Notes under the pieces: model-generated | What the model saw: the letters and a program-made list of their open reading frames with translations, nothing else | Databases searched by the model: none | Told to the model about the DNA's origin: nothing | Source of the DNA: Pararobbsia alpina_A | Lineage (GTDB): Bacteria; Pseudomonadota; Gammaproteobacteria; Burkholderiales; Burkholderiaceae | Length of the DNA stretch: 64,000 nt | NCBI RefSeq assembly: GCF_965118125.1 | Contig: NZ_OZ221287.1 | Span: 3,038,001-3,102,000, forward strand | Direction: 5' to 3' | Part shown: in pieces, positions 43,061 through 52,280 of the stretch | Numbering within the stretch: position 1 is the stretch's first letter | Layout of the letters: each line of letters begins with the position of its first letter | Made by a program: the position numbers and the translations under genes

Positions 43061-45013
43061 ATGAATCATCTCCCGCTGATCTCGCACACCCGCGCCGACG
43101 CCATCGTGGCGCGCCATCGCGGCGAACCGATTCATGCGTCCCGGTTCATCGCTGACGTTCGCGCTGTCGCCGCCGCGCTGCCTCCAGGCGTGCATGTGCT
43201 CAACGCGTGCAGCGACCGGTACGCTTTCGCGGTCACGCTTGCGGCGGCGATGCTCGATCACCGCATCACGTTGCTGCCATCGACCTATACGCCCGAAGCA
43301 GTCGAGCGCCTCAAGGATTTCGCGCCCGATACGTTCTGCGTCGCCGACGGCGACAACGACGGCATTCCCCTGCGCACGGTTCGCTACCCCATCGCGTTGC
43401 CATGGGAAGCGGCGGGTACATCGGGGATGGCGGGTACGACAGGTGTCGCCGGCTCCGGCCCGGAACCGAAGGCGGCCTCGCCTTCCGGATCGGAGTCGGA
43501 GACACGATCTGTATCCGATGCAGGCACAGACTTCGACGTGCCGCAGATACATGTCGATCGCGTCGTCGCGTACGTCTTCACATCGGGTTCCACCGGCGTC
43601 CCGGTGCCCCACGCCAAGCGCTGGGGGCATCTGGTTCACTGCGTACTCGTGGCCAAGGCGGCGCTCGAACTCGACACCTCGCGTACGCACACCTTGATCG
43701 GCACGGTGCCTCCGCAGCATATGTTCGGCTTCGAATCGACGATTCTGCTCGCGCTGCTGGGCGGCGAAGCGTTCGACACCGGACGTCCGTTCTATCCGGC
43801 CGATATCGTCGAGGCGATCGCCTCCGCTCCGGAACCGCGCGTGCTGGTCACGACGCCCGTGCATCTGCGCTCGCTGCTGATCGGCATCGACGCGCAGACG
43901 ACGTTGCCGCATCTGGATCTTGTGCTGTCGGCCACCGCTCCGCTGTCGACCGATCTCGCCACCCAGGCCGAGCAGCGATTCACGGGACCGCTCAAGGAAA
44001 TCTACGGCAGCACCGAAACCGGACAGATCGCCACGCGACGCACCGCGGTCGATGACAGCTGGCTGCTGATGCCGGGCATCCGCCTCGAATGGCAGAACGG
44101 GCAGGCATGGGCATCCGAAGGTCATATCGAGACGGCGACGCCGCTCGGCGATCTGCTCGAACCGCGCGGCGTACCCGACGCCACGGGCCACGTACAGCGC
44201 TTTGCGCTGACGGGGCGCACGGCCGACATGGTGAATATCGCCGGCAAGCGGACCTCGATCGGTTATCTCAACCATCAGATCGCGTCGATCGCCGGCGTAG
44301 TTGACGCCGGGTTCTATATGCCCGACGACGAACAGCCCGGCATCGTGACGCGGCTCGCGGCGTTCGCCGTGGCGCCCGGCCTCAGTGCATCGTCCCTGAT
44401 GGCCGCCCTGCGCGAACGCATCGAACCGGCGTTCCTGCCCCGGCCATTGGTGCTCGTGGATGCCTTGCCGCGCAACGACACCGGCAAGCTCGTGCGCGCG
44501 ACGCTCAAGTCGCTCTATGACCAGCATGTGCGAGCGCATCGCCCGCCAGCTGCGGCTGCCGGTGCAGTAGTGCACGCAGCGGCGCACGACGGATCGGACG
44601 ATCCCGGTTCAGGTACGGATATTCCTGCTCTTGCGTCAGGCACTGTCGCGTCCGCGCAAGGTGCGGGAACGCAGCCGACCGGGTCGTCCTCCGAATCCGA
44701 GCGGGCGGCCGACGCGGAAGCCGGTGCTCGTATCGTCCTGCCGATCGATGCGAGTCATCCGGCCTACGCAGGACATTTTCCGGGTCGCCCCGTGTTGCCT
44801 GGCGTCGTGCTGCTCGACGCCGCGCTCAGTGCAATCGGCGATGCGACAGGTGTGCCGCTCAGCGCGCGCGAACTCGCGTCGGCAAAATTTCTGAGCCCGG
44901 TCGTCCCCGGCGAAACGCTGACGCTCGAGCAACGGACCACGGCATCGGGTGCCATCGAGTTCACGATTCGGGCGGCGGACCGGGTCGTCGCACGCGGCAC
45001 GGTTGCATCATGA
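43061..45013 (+). CDS. Aryl acid:ACP ligase fused to a hotdog dehydratase domain
   Basis: About 650 residues in two parts. The N-terminal ~495 residues are an AMP-forming adenylation enzyme with TSGSTGVPVPHAK (ATP loop), YGSTETG, and LTGRTADMVNIAGKR plus a C-terminal catalytic Lys region (PRNDTGKLVR). It would activate the hydroxybenzoate starter and load it on the ACP. A ~65-residue disordered linker follows, then a FabA/FabZ-type hotdog domain with HPAYAGHFPGRPVLPGVVLLD. In characterised aryl-polyene systems such dehydratases pair (ApeI:ApeP); the partner here is probably the protein at 52274. The ATG at 43061 is the start of homology and lies 7 bp after the previous stop. Confidence 0.85.
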   Translation: MNHLPLISHTRADAIVARHRGEPIHASRFIADVRAVAAALPPGVHVLNACSDRYAFAVTLAAAMLDHRITLLPSTYTPEAVERLKDFAPDTFCVADGDNDGIPLRTVRYPIALPWEAAGTSGMAGTTGVAGSGPEPKAASPSGSESETRSVSDAGTDFDVPQIHVDRVVAYVFTSGSTGVPVPHAKRWGHLVHCVLVAKAALELDTSRTHTLIGTVPPQHMFGFESTILLALLGGEAFDTGRPFYPADIVEAIASAPEPRVLVTTPVHLRSLLIGIDAQTTLPHLDLVLSATAPLSTDLATQAEQRFTGPLKEIYGSTETGQIATRRTAVDDSWLLMPGIRLEWQNGQAWASEGHIETATPLGDLLEPRGVPDATGHVQRFALTGRTADMVNIAGKRTSIGYLNHQIASIAGVVDAGFYMPDDEQPGIVTRLAAFAVAPGLSASSLMAALRERIEPAFLPRPLVLVDALPRNDTGKLVRATLKSLYDQHVRAHRPPAAAAGAVVHAAAHDGSDDPGSGTDIPALASGTVASAQGAGTQPTGSSSESERAADAEAGARIVLPIDASHPAYAGHFPGRPVLPGVVLLDAALSAIGDATGVPLSARELASAKFLSPVVPGETLTLEQRTTASGAIEFTIRAADRVVARGTVAS

Positions 45014-45086
45014 AGCCTGTGCAGATTCCTACATTCGGCAAGAACTTGTTACACCCGGCCCCGGAAGGGCGGGGTATGTTGAGGCC

Positions 45087-46076
45087 ATGAGTTCACCTCC
45101 TTCAACCCATCCCGATTCGACGACGACGCAGACCGAGGCGGGCGCGCGCAAGCGCTCCGCACAATGGACGCGCAACCCCGAACGCAGCAACATATGGGCG
45201 CTTCGCGCGATGACGCGCCTGTCGTTCGCGATCGGCCGCAAGCTGTCGCGTGCGGTGTTGTATCCGATCACCGCGTATTTCATGTTGTTCGCACCTTCGG
45301 CCCGTCGCGCGTCGCTCGACTATCTGCGCCGGGTGCTTGGACACAAGGCCTCGCCGCTCGACGGCTTTCGCCAGGTGTTCACGTTTGCGACGACCATTCA
45401 TGACCGGATCTTTCTCGTCAGCGACCGCTTCGATCTGTTCGATATCCGCGTGCATGGCGGCGAACTGATGCGCGAGTTGCTCGATCAGAAGCGCGGGGCG
45501 TTTCTGATCGGCGCGCATCTCGGCAGCTTTGAAGTGCTGTCGTCGGTCGGCCGGCAGTTCGCGGGCATGCGCGCCTCGATGCTCATGTACGAAGAGAACG
45601 CGGCCAAGATCAACGCGACGATTGCGGCGATCAACCCGAATGCGATGCTCGACATCATTCCGATGGGACACGTCGATTCGATGCTCGTCGCCGGCCAGCG
45701 CCTCGATGAAGGCCAGATGGTCGGGCTGCTCGCCGATCGCACACCCGCTGACGAAACCACGGTCGAGCTGCCCTTCCTGGGCGCGCCCGCACCCTTCCCG
45801 GTCGGCCCGTTCCGGCTTGCGGCCCTCATGCGGCGACCTGTCATTTTCATGACGGCCACCTACTCGGGCGACAATGTCTACGATGTCTACTTCGAGCAAC
45901 TGGCTGACTTCTCCGTCGAGGCCGAAGGCGGCCGCGCGGCGATGGTCGATACCGCCATGCGTCAGTACGTCGCGTTGCTCGAAAAACATTGCCGCCGCGC
46001 GCCGTACAATTGGTTCAACTTCTTCCCGTTCTGGTCGGAAAAGTCTGATAACGATTTATTTTGCGAGAACCTCTGA
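45087..46076 (+). CDS. LPLAT-family (LpxL/HtrB-like) acyltransferase of the aryl-polyene locus
   Basis: 329 residues, related to lipid A late acyltransferases. The catalytic H(X4)E motif is GAHLGSFE and there is a downstream GLLADRTPADETTVELPFLG block. An N-terminal hydrophobic segment (AVLYPITAYFMLF) anchors it to the inner membrane. In aryl-polyene clusters this enzyme is thought to move the polyene or a fatty acyl chain onto a lipid core. The ATG at 45087 follows GAGG; the longer frame overlaps the ligase end and is not supported. Its stop overlaps the next start (TGATG). Confidence 0.87.
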   Translation: MSSPPSTHPDSTTTQTEAGARKRSAQWTRNPERSNIWALRAMTRLSFAIGRKLSRAVLYPITAYFMLFAPSARRASLDYLRRVLGHKASPLDGFRQVFTFATTIHDRIFLVSDRFDLFDIRVHGGELMRELLDQKRGAFLIGAHLGSFEVLSSVGRQFAGMRASMLMYEENAAKINATIAAINPNAMLDIIPMGHVDSMLVAGQRLDEGQMVGLLADRTPADETTVELPFLGAPAPFPVGPFRLAALMRRPVIFMTATYSGDNVYDVYFEQLADFSVEAEGGRAAMVDTAMRQYVALLEKHCRRAPYNWFNFFPFWSEKSDNDLFCENL

Positions 46077-46894
46077 TGCGCGATGCGTCGCCTAAAGCGA
46101 ACGCAAGGGTTGCCCTTGCCTCTCGCTCACTTGCCTCTCGCTCCCCTGCCTCTCGCTCAATCGATGCGGTGCGATGGGGCGTCATGCTGACGAGCACGGC
46201 ACTTGCCCTTCTGCTCGCTCATCCGTCACACGCTGCGGATGCCGGCGCCGCTACACCCTCCTTGCCGGCCATGTCGTCCTCGTCAGCGATGCCTGCCGCG
46301 CAGGGTGCATCGGCGACCGGATCGGGCCCCGCAGGCGCCGCTGCGAATGACAGCCACGGCGACAGCCACGGCGCCCTCACGCTCGATGCGCTCATGCATG
46401 CCTTCGCGCAGCGCAAGTCCGGCGAAGCGCGCTTCACCGAACTCAAGTACTTGTCGAATCTCAAGGGCCCGGTGGAATCGTCGGGCACGCTTGCCTTTCG
46501 TGCGCCCGATCATTTCGAGCAGCAGACACTCAAGCCGCGTCCACAGTCGCTGGTCGTCGACGGCGACACGGTGACGATGTCGCGTGACGGGCGTCAGCGC
46601 GTCGTTTCGCTGTCCCAATACCCGGAGATCGGTACGCTCGTCGACAGCATCCGCGGCACGCTGACCGGTGACCGCGCAAGCCTCGAGCGCTCGTACAAGC
46701 TCACGCTCGATGGCACGACCGACGCATGGCATCTGACGCTGACGCCGGCCGACGCGTCGCTCGCGAAAAACATCGACCATATCGTCGTCAGCGGCGGCGT
46801 GGACGCTTCCGGCCATGCACAGATCCGGACCATCGAAACATTTCAGACCGGCGGTGACCGTTCGGTCATGACCATCGAGCCCAGCCAGACATGA
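46076..46894 (+). CDS. LolA-like outer-membrane carrier of the aryl-polyene locus
   Basis: 272 residues with a signal peptide (WGVMLTSTALALLLAHPSHA-AD) preceded by an unusually long n-region of Arg/Ser/Ala repeats. A Ser/Ala/Gly-rich linker leads to a LolA-like half-barrel: DALMHAFAQRKSGEARFTELKYLSNLKGPVESSGTLAFRAPDHFEQ, typical of cluster-linked LolA homologues. Such proteins are believed to ferry the polyene lipid across the periplasm. The start is coupled to the acyltransferase stop, and it overlaps the MMPL gene by 4 bp. Confidence 0.85.
   Translation: MRDASPKANARVALASRSLASRSPASRSIDAVRWGVMLTSTALALLLAHPSHAADAGAATPSLPAMSSSSAMPAAQGASATGSGPAGAAANDSHGDSHGALTLDALMHAFAQRKSGEARFTELKYLSNLKGPVESSGTLAFRAPDHFEQQTLKPRPQSLVVDGDTVTMSRDGRQRVVSLSQYPEIGTLVDSIRGTLTGDRASLERSYKLTLDGTTDAWHLTLTPADASLAKNIDHIVVSGGVDASGHAQIRTIETFQTGGDRSVMTIEPSQT
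46115..46159 (+). repeat. 15-bp tandem repeat, three units, in the LolA-like gene
   Basis: CTTGCCTCTCGCTCA-type units start at 46115, 46130 and 46145 and encode LASRS-LASRS-PASRS before the signal-peptide core. Confidence 0.8.
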
Positions 46895-49371
46895 ACACGC
46901 CCGCGCCGCGCCTGCCCGGCCGCCCTGGCCAGGTGGCGGTGACGCTCTGGGCTCTGTTGCTGGCTGCGTGTCTGCTGATCGTCACACGAACGACGTTTAC
47001 GACGGACCTGTCCGCGTTCCTGCCGCGCAATCCGAACAACGAGCAACGCATTCTCGTCGACCAGCTCAAGAACGGCGTGCTCTCGCGCACTTTGCTCGTC
47101 AGCGTGTCGGGTGGCTCGCCGGAACAGCGTGCGCAGGCCTCGATCGCGCTCGCACGATCGCTGCGCCCGGACACGGAATTCGAATCGGTCGTCAATGGCG
47201 CGCTCGATCCCGAACAGCGCGACCGCGACGGCGCACTGCTGTTCCGCTATCGCTATTTGCTGAGCCCGGACGTCACGCCCGATCGCTTCACCGTCGAAGG
47301 GTTGCGCAGCGCGCTCGACGACACGCTCGATCTGCTCGCGTCCCCGGCCGGGCTCTCTCTGAAACCGCTGGTCGATCACGACCCGACCGGCGAGACGATG
47401 CACGTCGCCGACGAACTCGACCCGGGTGGCCATCCGCCCGTTCAATATGGCGCATGGTCGTCGAAGGACGGCCAGCACGCGATGCTGCTGATCACCACCA
47501 GTGCGAGCGGGTCGGACACCGATGCACAGGAGCGCGCCATTGACACGATTCGCGCGCGCTTCGACGCATTGCACACGCCGCTCGCCATCGAAATCACCGG
47601 CTCGCCGAAGTTCGCGGTCGACAGCCGGGCGACGATCAAGAGCGAGGTCACGCGCCTGTCGATCGTCAGCGCCGTGCTGATCATCACGATCCTGCTGTTC
47701 GCCTATCGCTCGGCCGCCGTGCTCGGCCTGAGCCTGTTGCCCGTGCTCAGCGGCGCGCTGGCCGGCATCGCTGCCGTCAGCCTGACGTTCGGCAGCGTGC
47801 ATGGCATCACACTGGGCTTCGGCACAACGCTGATCGGCGAGGCGGTCGATTATTCGATCTACCTGTTCATCCAGTCCAGTGACCGCTCGCGCAGGCCCAT
47901 GCTCCCCGCGCCCGGCGATCGCAACGCGCTGCGCGCGGCACGCGATGCGCGTCTGCGGCGCTGGGTTGCGCGCGCGTGGCCGACCGTGCGCCTCGGCATG
48001 CTGACGTCGATCTGCGGCTTTTCGGCGCTGACATTCTCGAGCTTCCCGGGACTCGCGCAACTGGGTGTCTACTCGATCGCGGGCCTGGTCGTCGCGGCTG
48101 CGGTCACCCGCTGGGTGTTGCCGGTCCTCACCCCGCTGACACTCAGCGTGCGCGACCTGAGCGGCATCGGCGCGCGGCTCTCGCGGTTCGCCGAGGGTGC
48201 CCGCCGCTACCGGCTCGTCGCGGCGGGCCTGATCGTTGTATGGGTCGTCGTCGCGGTCATCGTCCACCCGCATGCCTGGATCAACGACGAACTCAATGCG
48301 CTGAGCCCCGTGCCGCCCGCCGCCATCGCGCGCGATCAGGCGCTGCGCGCCCAGATCGGCGCGCCCGATGCGCGCTATATGGTCGTGATCGGGGCGCCGA
48401 CGTTCGACGCCACGCTGCAGGGCGCGGAACTCGCCGCGCCCGTGCTCGATCGCCTGGTCGCCACGCACGCGATCGGCGGATATGAATCGCCCGCGCGCTA
48501 CTTGCCGAGCGAAGCCACTCAGCGCCGGCGTCAGGAATCACTGCCGGCCGCGGCCGACCTGCGCGCCCGGCTCGCCCAGGCCGTGCAAGGCACGCCGTTC
48601 GATGCGAAAGCGCTCGAGCCGTTTATTGCCGACGTCGACAGTGCGCGCTCGCAACCCGTGCTGACGGCCGGCTGGCTGCGCGGCACCTCGCTTGCGCTCG
48701 GCATCAACGCGATGATCGACTGCTCGCCGGGCCGCTGTCATGCCATGCTGCCGCTGCGCGCGCCCAAGGCGGGCGCCGATATCGACGCGAATGCCGTGCG
48801 CGCCGCGCTGGCGAGTGTCAACGATGGCCCGGGCCGCGTGACCTTCGTCGACCTCAAGAGCGCCAGCGACGCAATGTACGACCGGTATATGCGCGAGGCG
48901 CTGCGGCTCGCCCTTGCCGGCCTGATCGTGATCGTCGCGCTGCTCGCGCTCACGCTGCGCTCGCTGAGCGGCCTCGCGCGCGTGCTCGGGCCGCTTGCGG
49001 GCGCGGTGGTCGCTGTGGTGGCGGGGCTCGGCATCGCCGGCGTCTCGCTGACCCTGCTGCATGTCATCGGGCTGCTGCTGATCGTCGCGGTCGGCTCGAA
49101 CTACGCGCTGTTCTTCGCGCGCAATACCGACCACGATCTCCCCGAGGCCGTCACCTTCGCGTCACTGGCGGTGGCCAACCTGACAACGGTTGCCGGATTC
49201 GGCGTGCTCGCGCTATCTTCGGTGCCGTTGCTCAAGGCCTTCGGCGAAACGGTCGGCCCGGGCGCGATCCTTGCGCTCTGGTTGGCGGCACTGCTGTCGC
49301 CGCGTTCGCGCCGACCCGCCGACATTGTCCAAGACTCACTGGAACCGGCCCAAAAGGCCCCGCTCTCCTGA
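46891..49371 (+). CDS. MMPL/RND-superfamily exporter of the aryl-polyene locus
   Basis: 826-residue inner-membrane transporter with two halves of about six helices, each after a large periplasmic loop. The pump motif GTTLIGEAVDYSIYLFIQ (Asp-Tyr pair) is in helix 4; the second half has LIVAVGSNYALFFARN at the equivalent place. Members of this type move hydrophobic lipids (HpnN, MmpL) and are present in most aryl-polyene and xanthomonadin loci as the likely exporter. It overlaps the LolA-like gene by 4 bp and the deacetylase by 1 bp, so it is tightly co-translated. Confidence 0.9.
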   Translation: MNTPAPRLPGRPGQVAVTLWALLLAACLLIVTRTTFTTDLSAFLPRNPNNEQRILVDQLKNGVLSRTLLVSVSGGSPEQRAQASIALARSLRPDTEFESVVNGALDPEQRDRDGALLFRYRYLLSPDVTPDRFTVEGLRSALDDTLDLLASPAGLSLKPLVDHDPTGETMHVADELDPGGHPPVQYGAWSSKDGQHAMLLITTSASGSDTDAQERAIDTIRARFDALHTPLAIEITGSPKFAVDSRATIKSEVTRLSIVSAVLIITILLFAYRSAAVLGLSLLPVLSGALAGIAAVSLTFGSVHGITLGFGTTLIGEAVDYSIYLFIQSSDRSRRPMLPAPGDRNALRAARDARLRRWVARAWPTVRLGMLTSICGFSALTFSSFPGLAQLGVYSIAGLVVAAAVTRWVLPVLTPLTLSVRDLSGIGARLSRFAEGARRYRLVAAGLIVVWVVVAVIVHPHAWINDELNALSPVPPAAIARDQALRAQIGAPDARYMVVIGAPTFDATLQGAELAAPVLDRLVATHAIGGYESPARYLPSEATQRRRQESLPAAADLRARLAQAVQGTPFDAKALEPFIADVDSARSQPVLTAGWLRGTSLALGINAMIDCSPGRCHAMLPLRAPKAGADIDANAVRAALASVNDGPGRVTFVDLKSASDAMYDRYMREALRLALAGLIVIVALLALTLRSLSGLARVLGPLAGAVVAVVAGLGIAGVSLTLLHVIGLLLIVAVGSNYALFFARNTDHDLPEAVTFASLAVANLTTVAGFGVLALSSVPLLKAFGETVGPGAILALWLAALLSPRSRRPADIVQDSLEPAQKAPLS

Positions 49372-50198
49372 TGCCAGTCGCACCGAGCTCGACCCGCACG
49401 GCCACGCGCCGCATCCGCTGGCCCGCCTTCATTCAAGGCTCCGCCGGCCTTCATGTCGGGGCCGGTGCATTGACCGCCGTCGAGCCGCAGCTGTGGCCGT
49501 GGACGCTCGGCGCTGTGGCCGCGAATCACGCCGTGCTGGCCTTCAGCGGTCTGTGGCCGCGCTCGCAATGGATGGGCAGCAACTGGATGCGACTGCCGGA
49601 TGTCCCCGCTGCACAGCATGCGGTCGCGCTGAGTTTCGACGACGGCCCCGACCCCGAGGTCACGCCCCGTGTGCTCGACCAGCTCGAGGCCGCGCGCGTG
49701 AAAGCCACGTTCTTCGTGATCGGCACACGCGTCGCCCGGCATCCGGCACTCGCGCGCGAGATCGTGCAGCGCGGACATGCGCTCGAAAACCACTCGTTTC
49801 GTCACGTGCATACGTTTTCGGTGTCGGGCCCGCGCGCGATGCGGCGCGAAATTGTCGAGGGTCAGCGCATCATCGCCGACACGACAGGCTTCGAACCCCG
49901 GTGCTTTCGTGCGCCGGCCGGCCTGCGCAATCCGTTTCTCGACCCGGTCCTGCAGCAGCTGAACCTCCAGCTGGTCAGCTGGACCCGGCGCGGTTTCGAC
50001 ACGCGCGTCTCCGATCCCGCACGCGTGACAAAAAGCCTCCTCACGGGGCTGGCCGGGCGCGACATCCTGCTGCTTCACGACGGCGGCGCGGCCGGCGCCC
50101 GCGAGGGCCGTCCCGTCGTGCTCGATGCGCTGCCGCGCGTGCTCGACGGCATCGCCGCCCATGCCCTGACACCTGTTCTGCTTCGCGACTTGCTATGA
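49371..50198 (+). CDS. Polysaccharide deacetylase (NodB fold) in the aryl-polyene operon
   Basis: 275 residues. Residues ~80-270 form the NodB domain with catalytic motifs SFDDGPDP (metal Asp and base Asp), HSFRHVH (metal His pair), RAPAG and LLHDGG. The N-terminal ~60 residues include two hydrophobic segments, so it is probably membrane-bound. It would de-N-acetylate or de-O-acetylate a carbohydrate; near the GT2 gene, the target may be the sugar part of a glycosylated polyene lipid, which is inference. Its start is fused to the MMPL stop (TGATG). Confidence 0.88.
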   Translation: MPVAPSSTRTATRRIRWPAFIQGSAGLHVGAGALTAVEPQLWPWTLGAVAANHAVLAFSGLWPRSQWMGSNWMRLPDVPAAQHAVALSFDDGPDPEVTPRVLDQLEAARVKATFFVIGTRVARHPALAREIVQRGHALENHSFRHVHTFSVSGPRAMRREIVEGQRIIADTTGFEPRCFRAPAGLRNPFLDPVLQQLNLQLVSWTRRGFDTRVSDPARVTKSLLTGLAGRDILLLHDGGAAGAREGRPVVLDALPRVLDGIAAHALTPVLLRDLL

Positions 50199-50208
50199 GG
50201 GTTCCTTC

Positions 50209-51465
50209 ATGAGCGGTATTGTCCGCCCCGCCCAACTGCCGCTGCGCGTGTCGCGCATGACGGCGACATGCTGTGCCGGCGCCGGCAACGACGCACTGCG
50301 CAGCGCGCTCCACGAGCGTCGCGGCGGTCTCGTACGAGACGGTTTTGCCGAGTCCGACCTCGATACGTGGCTGGGGCCGGTTGCGGGCGTCGAAGCGATG
50401 CGTATCGACGGCGCACTGGCGCCGTTCGACTGCCGCAACAATCGCCTCGCCCAGATGGGCATCGTCGAAGACGGGTTTCTCGACGCCGCGCGCGAGGCCG
50501 TCGCTCGGCACGGCGCACACCGCGTCGGCGTGATCCTCGGCACCAGCACCGGCGGCGTGCTCGAAACCGAGCTCGCCTATCGGCATCGATTGCCCGACTC
50601 GGGCGCGTTGCCGCCGGGCTTCGACTATCGCGCGACGCACAGCCCGTATTCCGTCGTCGACTTCGTCCGCGCGCTGACCGGCGCACGCGGCCCGAGCACC
50701 GCCATTTCCTCGGCGTGTTCGTCGAGCGCCAAAGTGTTTGCGTCGGCGGCACGCATGATTGCCGCAGGGTTGATCGATGCGGCGATCGTCGGTGGCGTCG
50801 ACTCGTTGTGCCAGACCACGATTTACGGCTTCAATTCGCTCGAATTGCTGTCGCCTCGTCCGTGCCGTCCCTACGATCCCGAGCGCAACGGCATCTCGAT
50901 CGGCGAAGCCGCTGCATTCGCCTTGCTTGAACGCTGGTCGGGGCGGCCCGACGATGATGCGATCGCGCTCGTCGGCTATGGCGAATCGAGCGATGCGCAC
51001 CATATGTCGACGCCCCACCCCGAAGGCCTCGGCGCACAGATCGCCATGCGCAATGCGCTCGCGACCGCCGAGCTCGAACCGTCGGACATCGACTACATCA
51101 ACCTGCACGGCACGGCGACGCCCAGCAACGACACCGCCGAGGCCCTGGCTGTGTCCACCGTGTTCGGCCACACGCCCTGCAGCTCGACCAAGGGCGCGAC
51201 GGGCCACACGCTGGGTGCGGCGGGTGCGCTCGAAGCTGTCATTTCGATGCTGGCCCTGCGTGAGCGCGAAATGCCGGCCGGCGTCAATTCGTCGAGCGTC
51301 GACCCCGCGCTCAACGTGAACTATCTGCTCGAGAACCGCACCGCCGACATGCGCTATGTGCTCACGAACTCATTCGGCTTTGGCGGCACGAACTGCAGCC
51401 TGATCTTCGCCAATGTCGCCGGCGTCTCGGATCTGCTGCGCGCACGCGACCAGGGGGCGCTATGA
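50209..51465 (+). CDS. Beta-ketoacyl-ACP synthase (aryl-polyene chain extension)
   Basis: FabF-type ketosynthase of 418 residues. The active Cys is in AISSACSSSAK and the His pair is in NLHGTATPSND and TKGATGHTLGAAG. The end has NSFGFGGTNCSLIF. In aryl-polyene pathways this enzyme (ApeO-like) extends the chain iteratively with a chain-length-factor partner; the next gene fits that role. RBS GAGGG precedes the ATG, and its stop overlaps the next gene by 4 bp. Confidence 0.92.
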   Translation: MSGIVRPAQLPLRVSRMTATCCAGAGNDALRSALHERRGGLVRDGFAESDLDTWLGPVAGVEAMRIDGALAPFDCRNNRLAQMGIVEDGFLDAAREAVARHGAHRVGVILGTSTGGVLETELAYRHRLPDSGALPPGFDYRATHSPYSVVDFVRALTGARGPSTAISSACSSSAKVFASAARMIAAGLIDAAIVGGVDSLCQTTIYGFNSLELLSPRPCRPYDPERNGISIGEAAAFALLERWSGRPDDDAIALVGYGESSDAHHMSTPHPEGLGAQIAMRNALATAELEPSDIDYINLHGTATPSNDTAEALAVSTVFGHTPCSSTKGATGHTLGAAGALEAVISMLALREREMPAGVNSSSVDPALNVNYLLENRTADMRYVLTNSFGFGGTNCSLIFANVAGVSDLLRARDQGAL

Positions 51466-52280
51466 CGATACTCAGCGCCTATATCGAAGCGATCGGGGTG
51501 CGCGGCCCCGGCCTCGCCGACTGGCCCGCCACGGCTGCCGTGCTGCGCGGCGACACGCCGTATGCGCACGCGCCGACCGAGTTGCCCGCTCCTGAGCGTC
51601 TGCCGTCGGCCGAACGCCGCCGCGCCGTGCCGGTGGTCCGGATCGCTTTCGCCGCTGCCGAGCAGGCGACGCGCGACCGCGACGATTTCGCGACGCTGCC
51701 GACCGTGTTCAGCTCGTCAGGAGGCGACGGCCCGAACTACCACGCGATCTGCGAAACGCTCGCGAGCGACGACAAGAAGATTTCGCCTACCCGGTTTCAC
51801 AACTCGGTCCACAACGCCCCTTCGGGCTACTGGAGCATCGCCACGCGCGATATGGCGAGCTCGAACGTGCTGTGTGCTCACGACGCGAGCTTTGGCGCGG
51901 GTCTGCTCGACGCGTTATCGCAAAACCTGTGTGACGGCGTGCCAGTCATGCTCGTCGCCTACGAATCGGATTACCCGGAGCCCCTGCGCGCCGTGCGCCC
52001 GATTCCCGCGGCGTTTGGCGTCGCGTTGATCCTGTCGCCCGAGCCGTCCGGACGTGCGCTTGCGCGGCTCGACGTCGAGCTGACCGATGCGCCGCACGAC
52101 ACGCTGTCGGACGCAGACCTCGAAAACCTGCGCGCCTCGGTGCCCTCCGCGCGCTGCCTGCCCTTACTCGCGGCTCTCGCGGCGCTCGCACCCAACCACG
52201 GCGGTGATACGTCGCACCACGCATGCGTCGTCGAGTACCTGCCCGGCAGCACGCTGCATATGACGGTGAGCGCATGCTGA
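51462..52280 (+). CDS. Short ketosynthase-like protein, probable chain-length-factor partner
   Basis: 272 residues matching only the N-terminal half of a ketosynthase (PF13723-like, as ApeC in aryl-polyene loci). Blocks VFSSSGGDGPNYHAICETLA, SPTRFHNSVHNAPSGYWSIATRD and CAHDASFGAGLLDAL are typical of this group. The canonical catalytic Cys-His-His set is absent. It is therefore thought to shape and stabilise the active ketosynthase. It overlaps the ketosynthase gene by 4 bp and the dehydratase gene by 7 bp. Confidence 0.85.
   Translation: MTILSAYIEAIGVRGPGLADWPATAAVLRGDTPYAHAPTELPAPERLPSAERRRAVPVVRIAFAAAEQATRDRDDFATLPTVFSSSGGDGPNYHAICETLASDDKKISPTRFHNSVHNAPSGYWSIATRDMASSNVLCAHDASFGAGLLDALSQNLCDGVPVMLVAYESDYPEPLRAVRPIPAAFGVALILSPEPSGRALARLDVELTDAPHDTLSDADLENLRASVPSARCLPLLAALAALAPNHGGDTSHHACVVEYLPGSTLHMTVSAC

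Noticed and set aside
42713..44587. 624-codon minus-strand frame over the ligase gene
   Set aside because: Arg-rich antisense frame, no RBS or homology; the ligase motifs on the plus strand are unambiguous.
46843..48468. 541-codon frame antisense to the MMPL exporter
   Set aside because: Arg/Ala/Gln-rich antisense shadow with no recognisable fold; the MMPL gene is clear.
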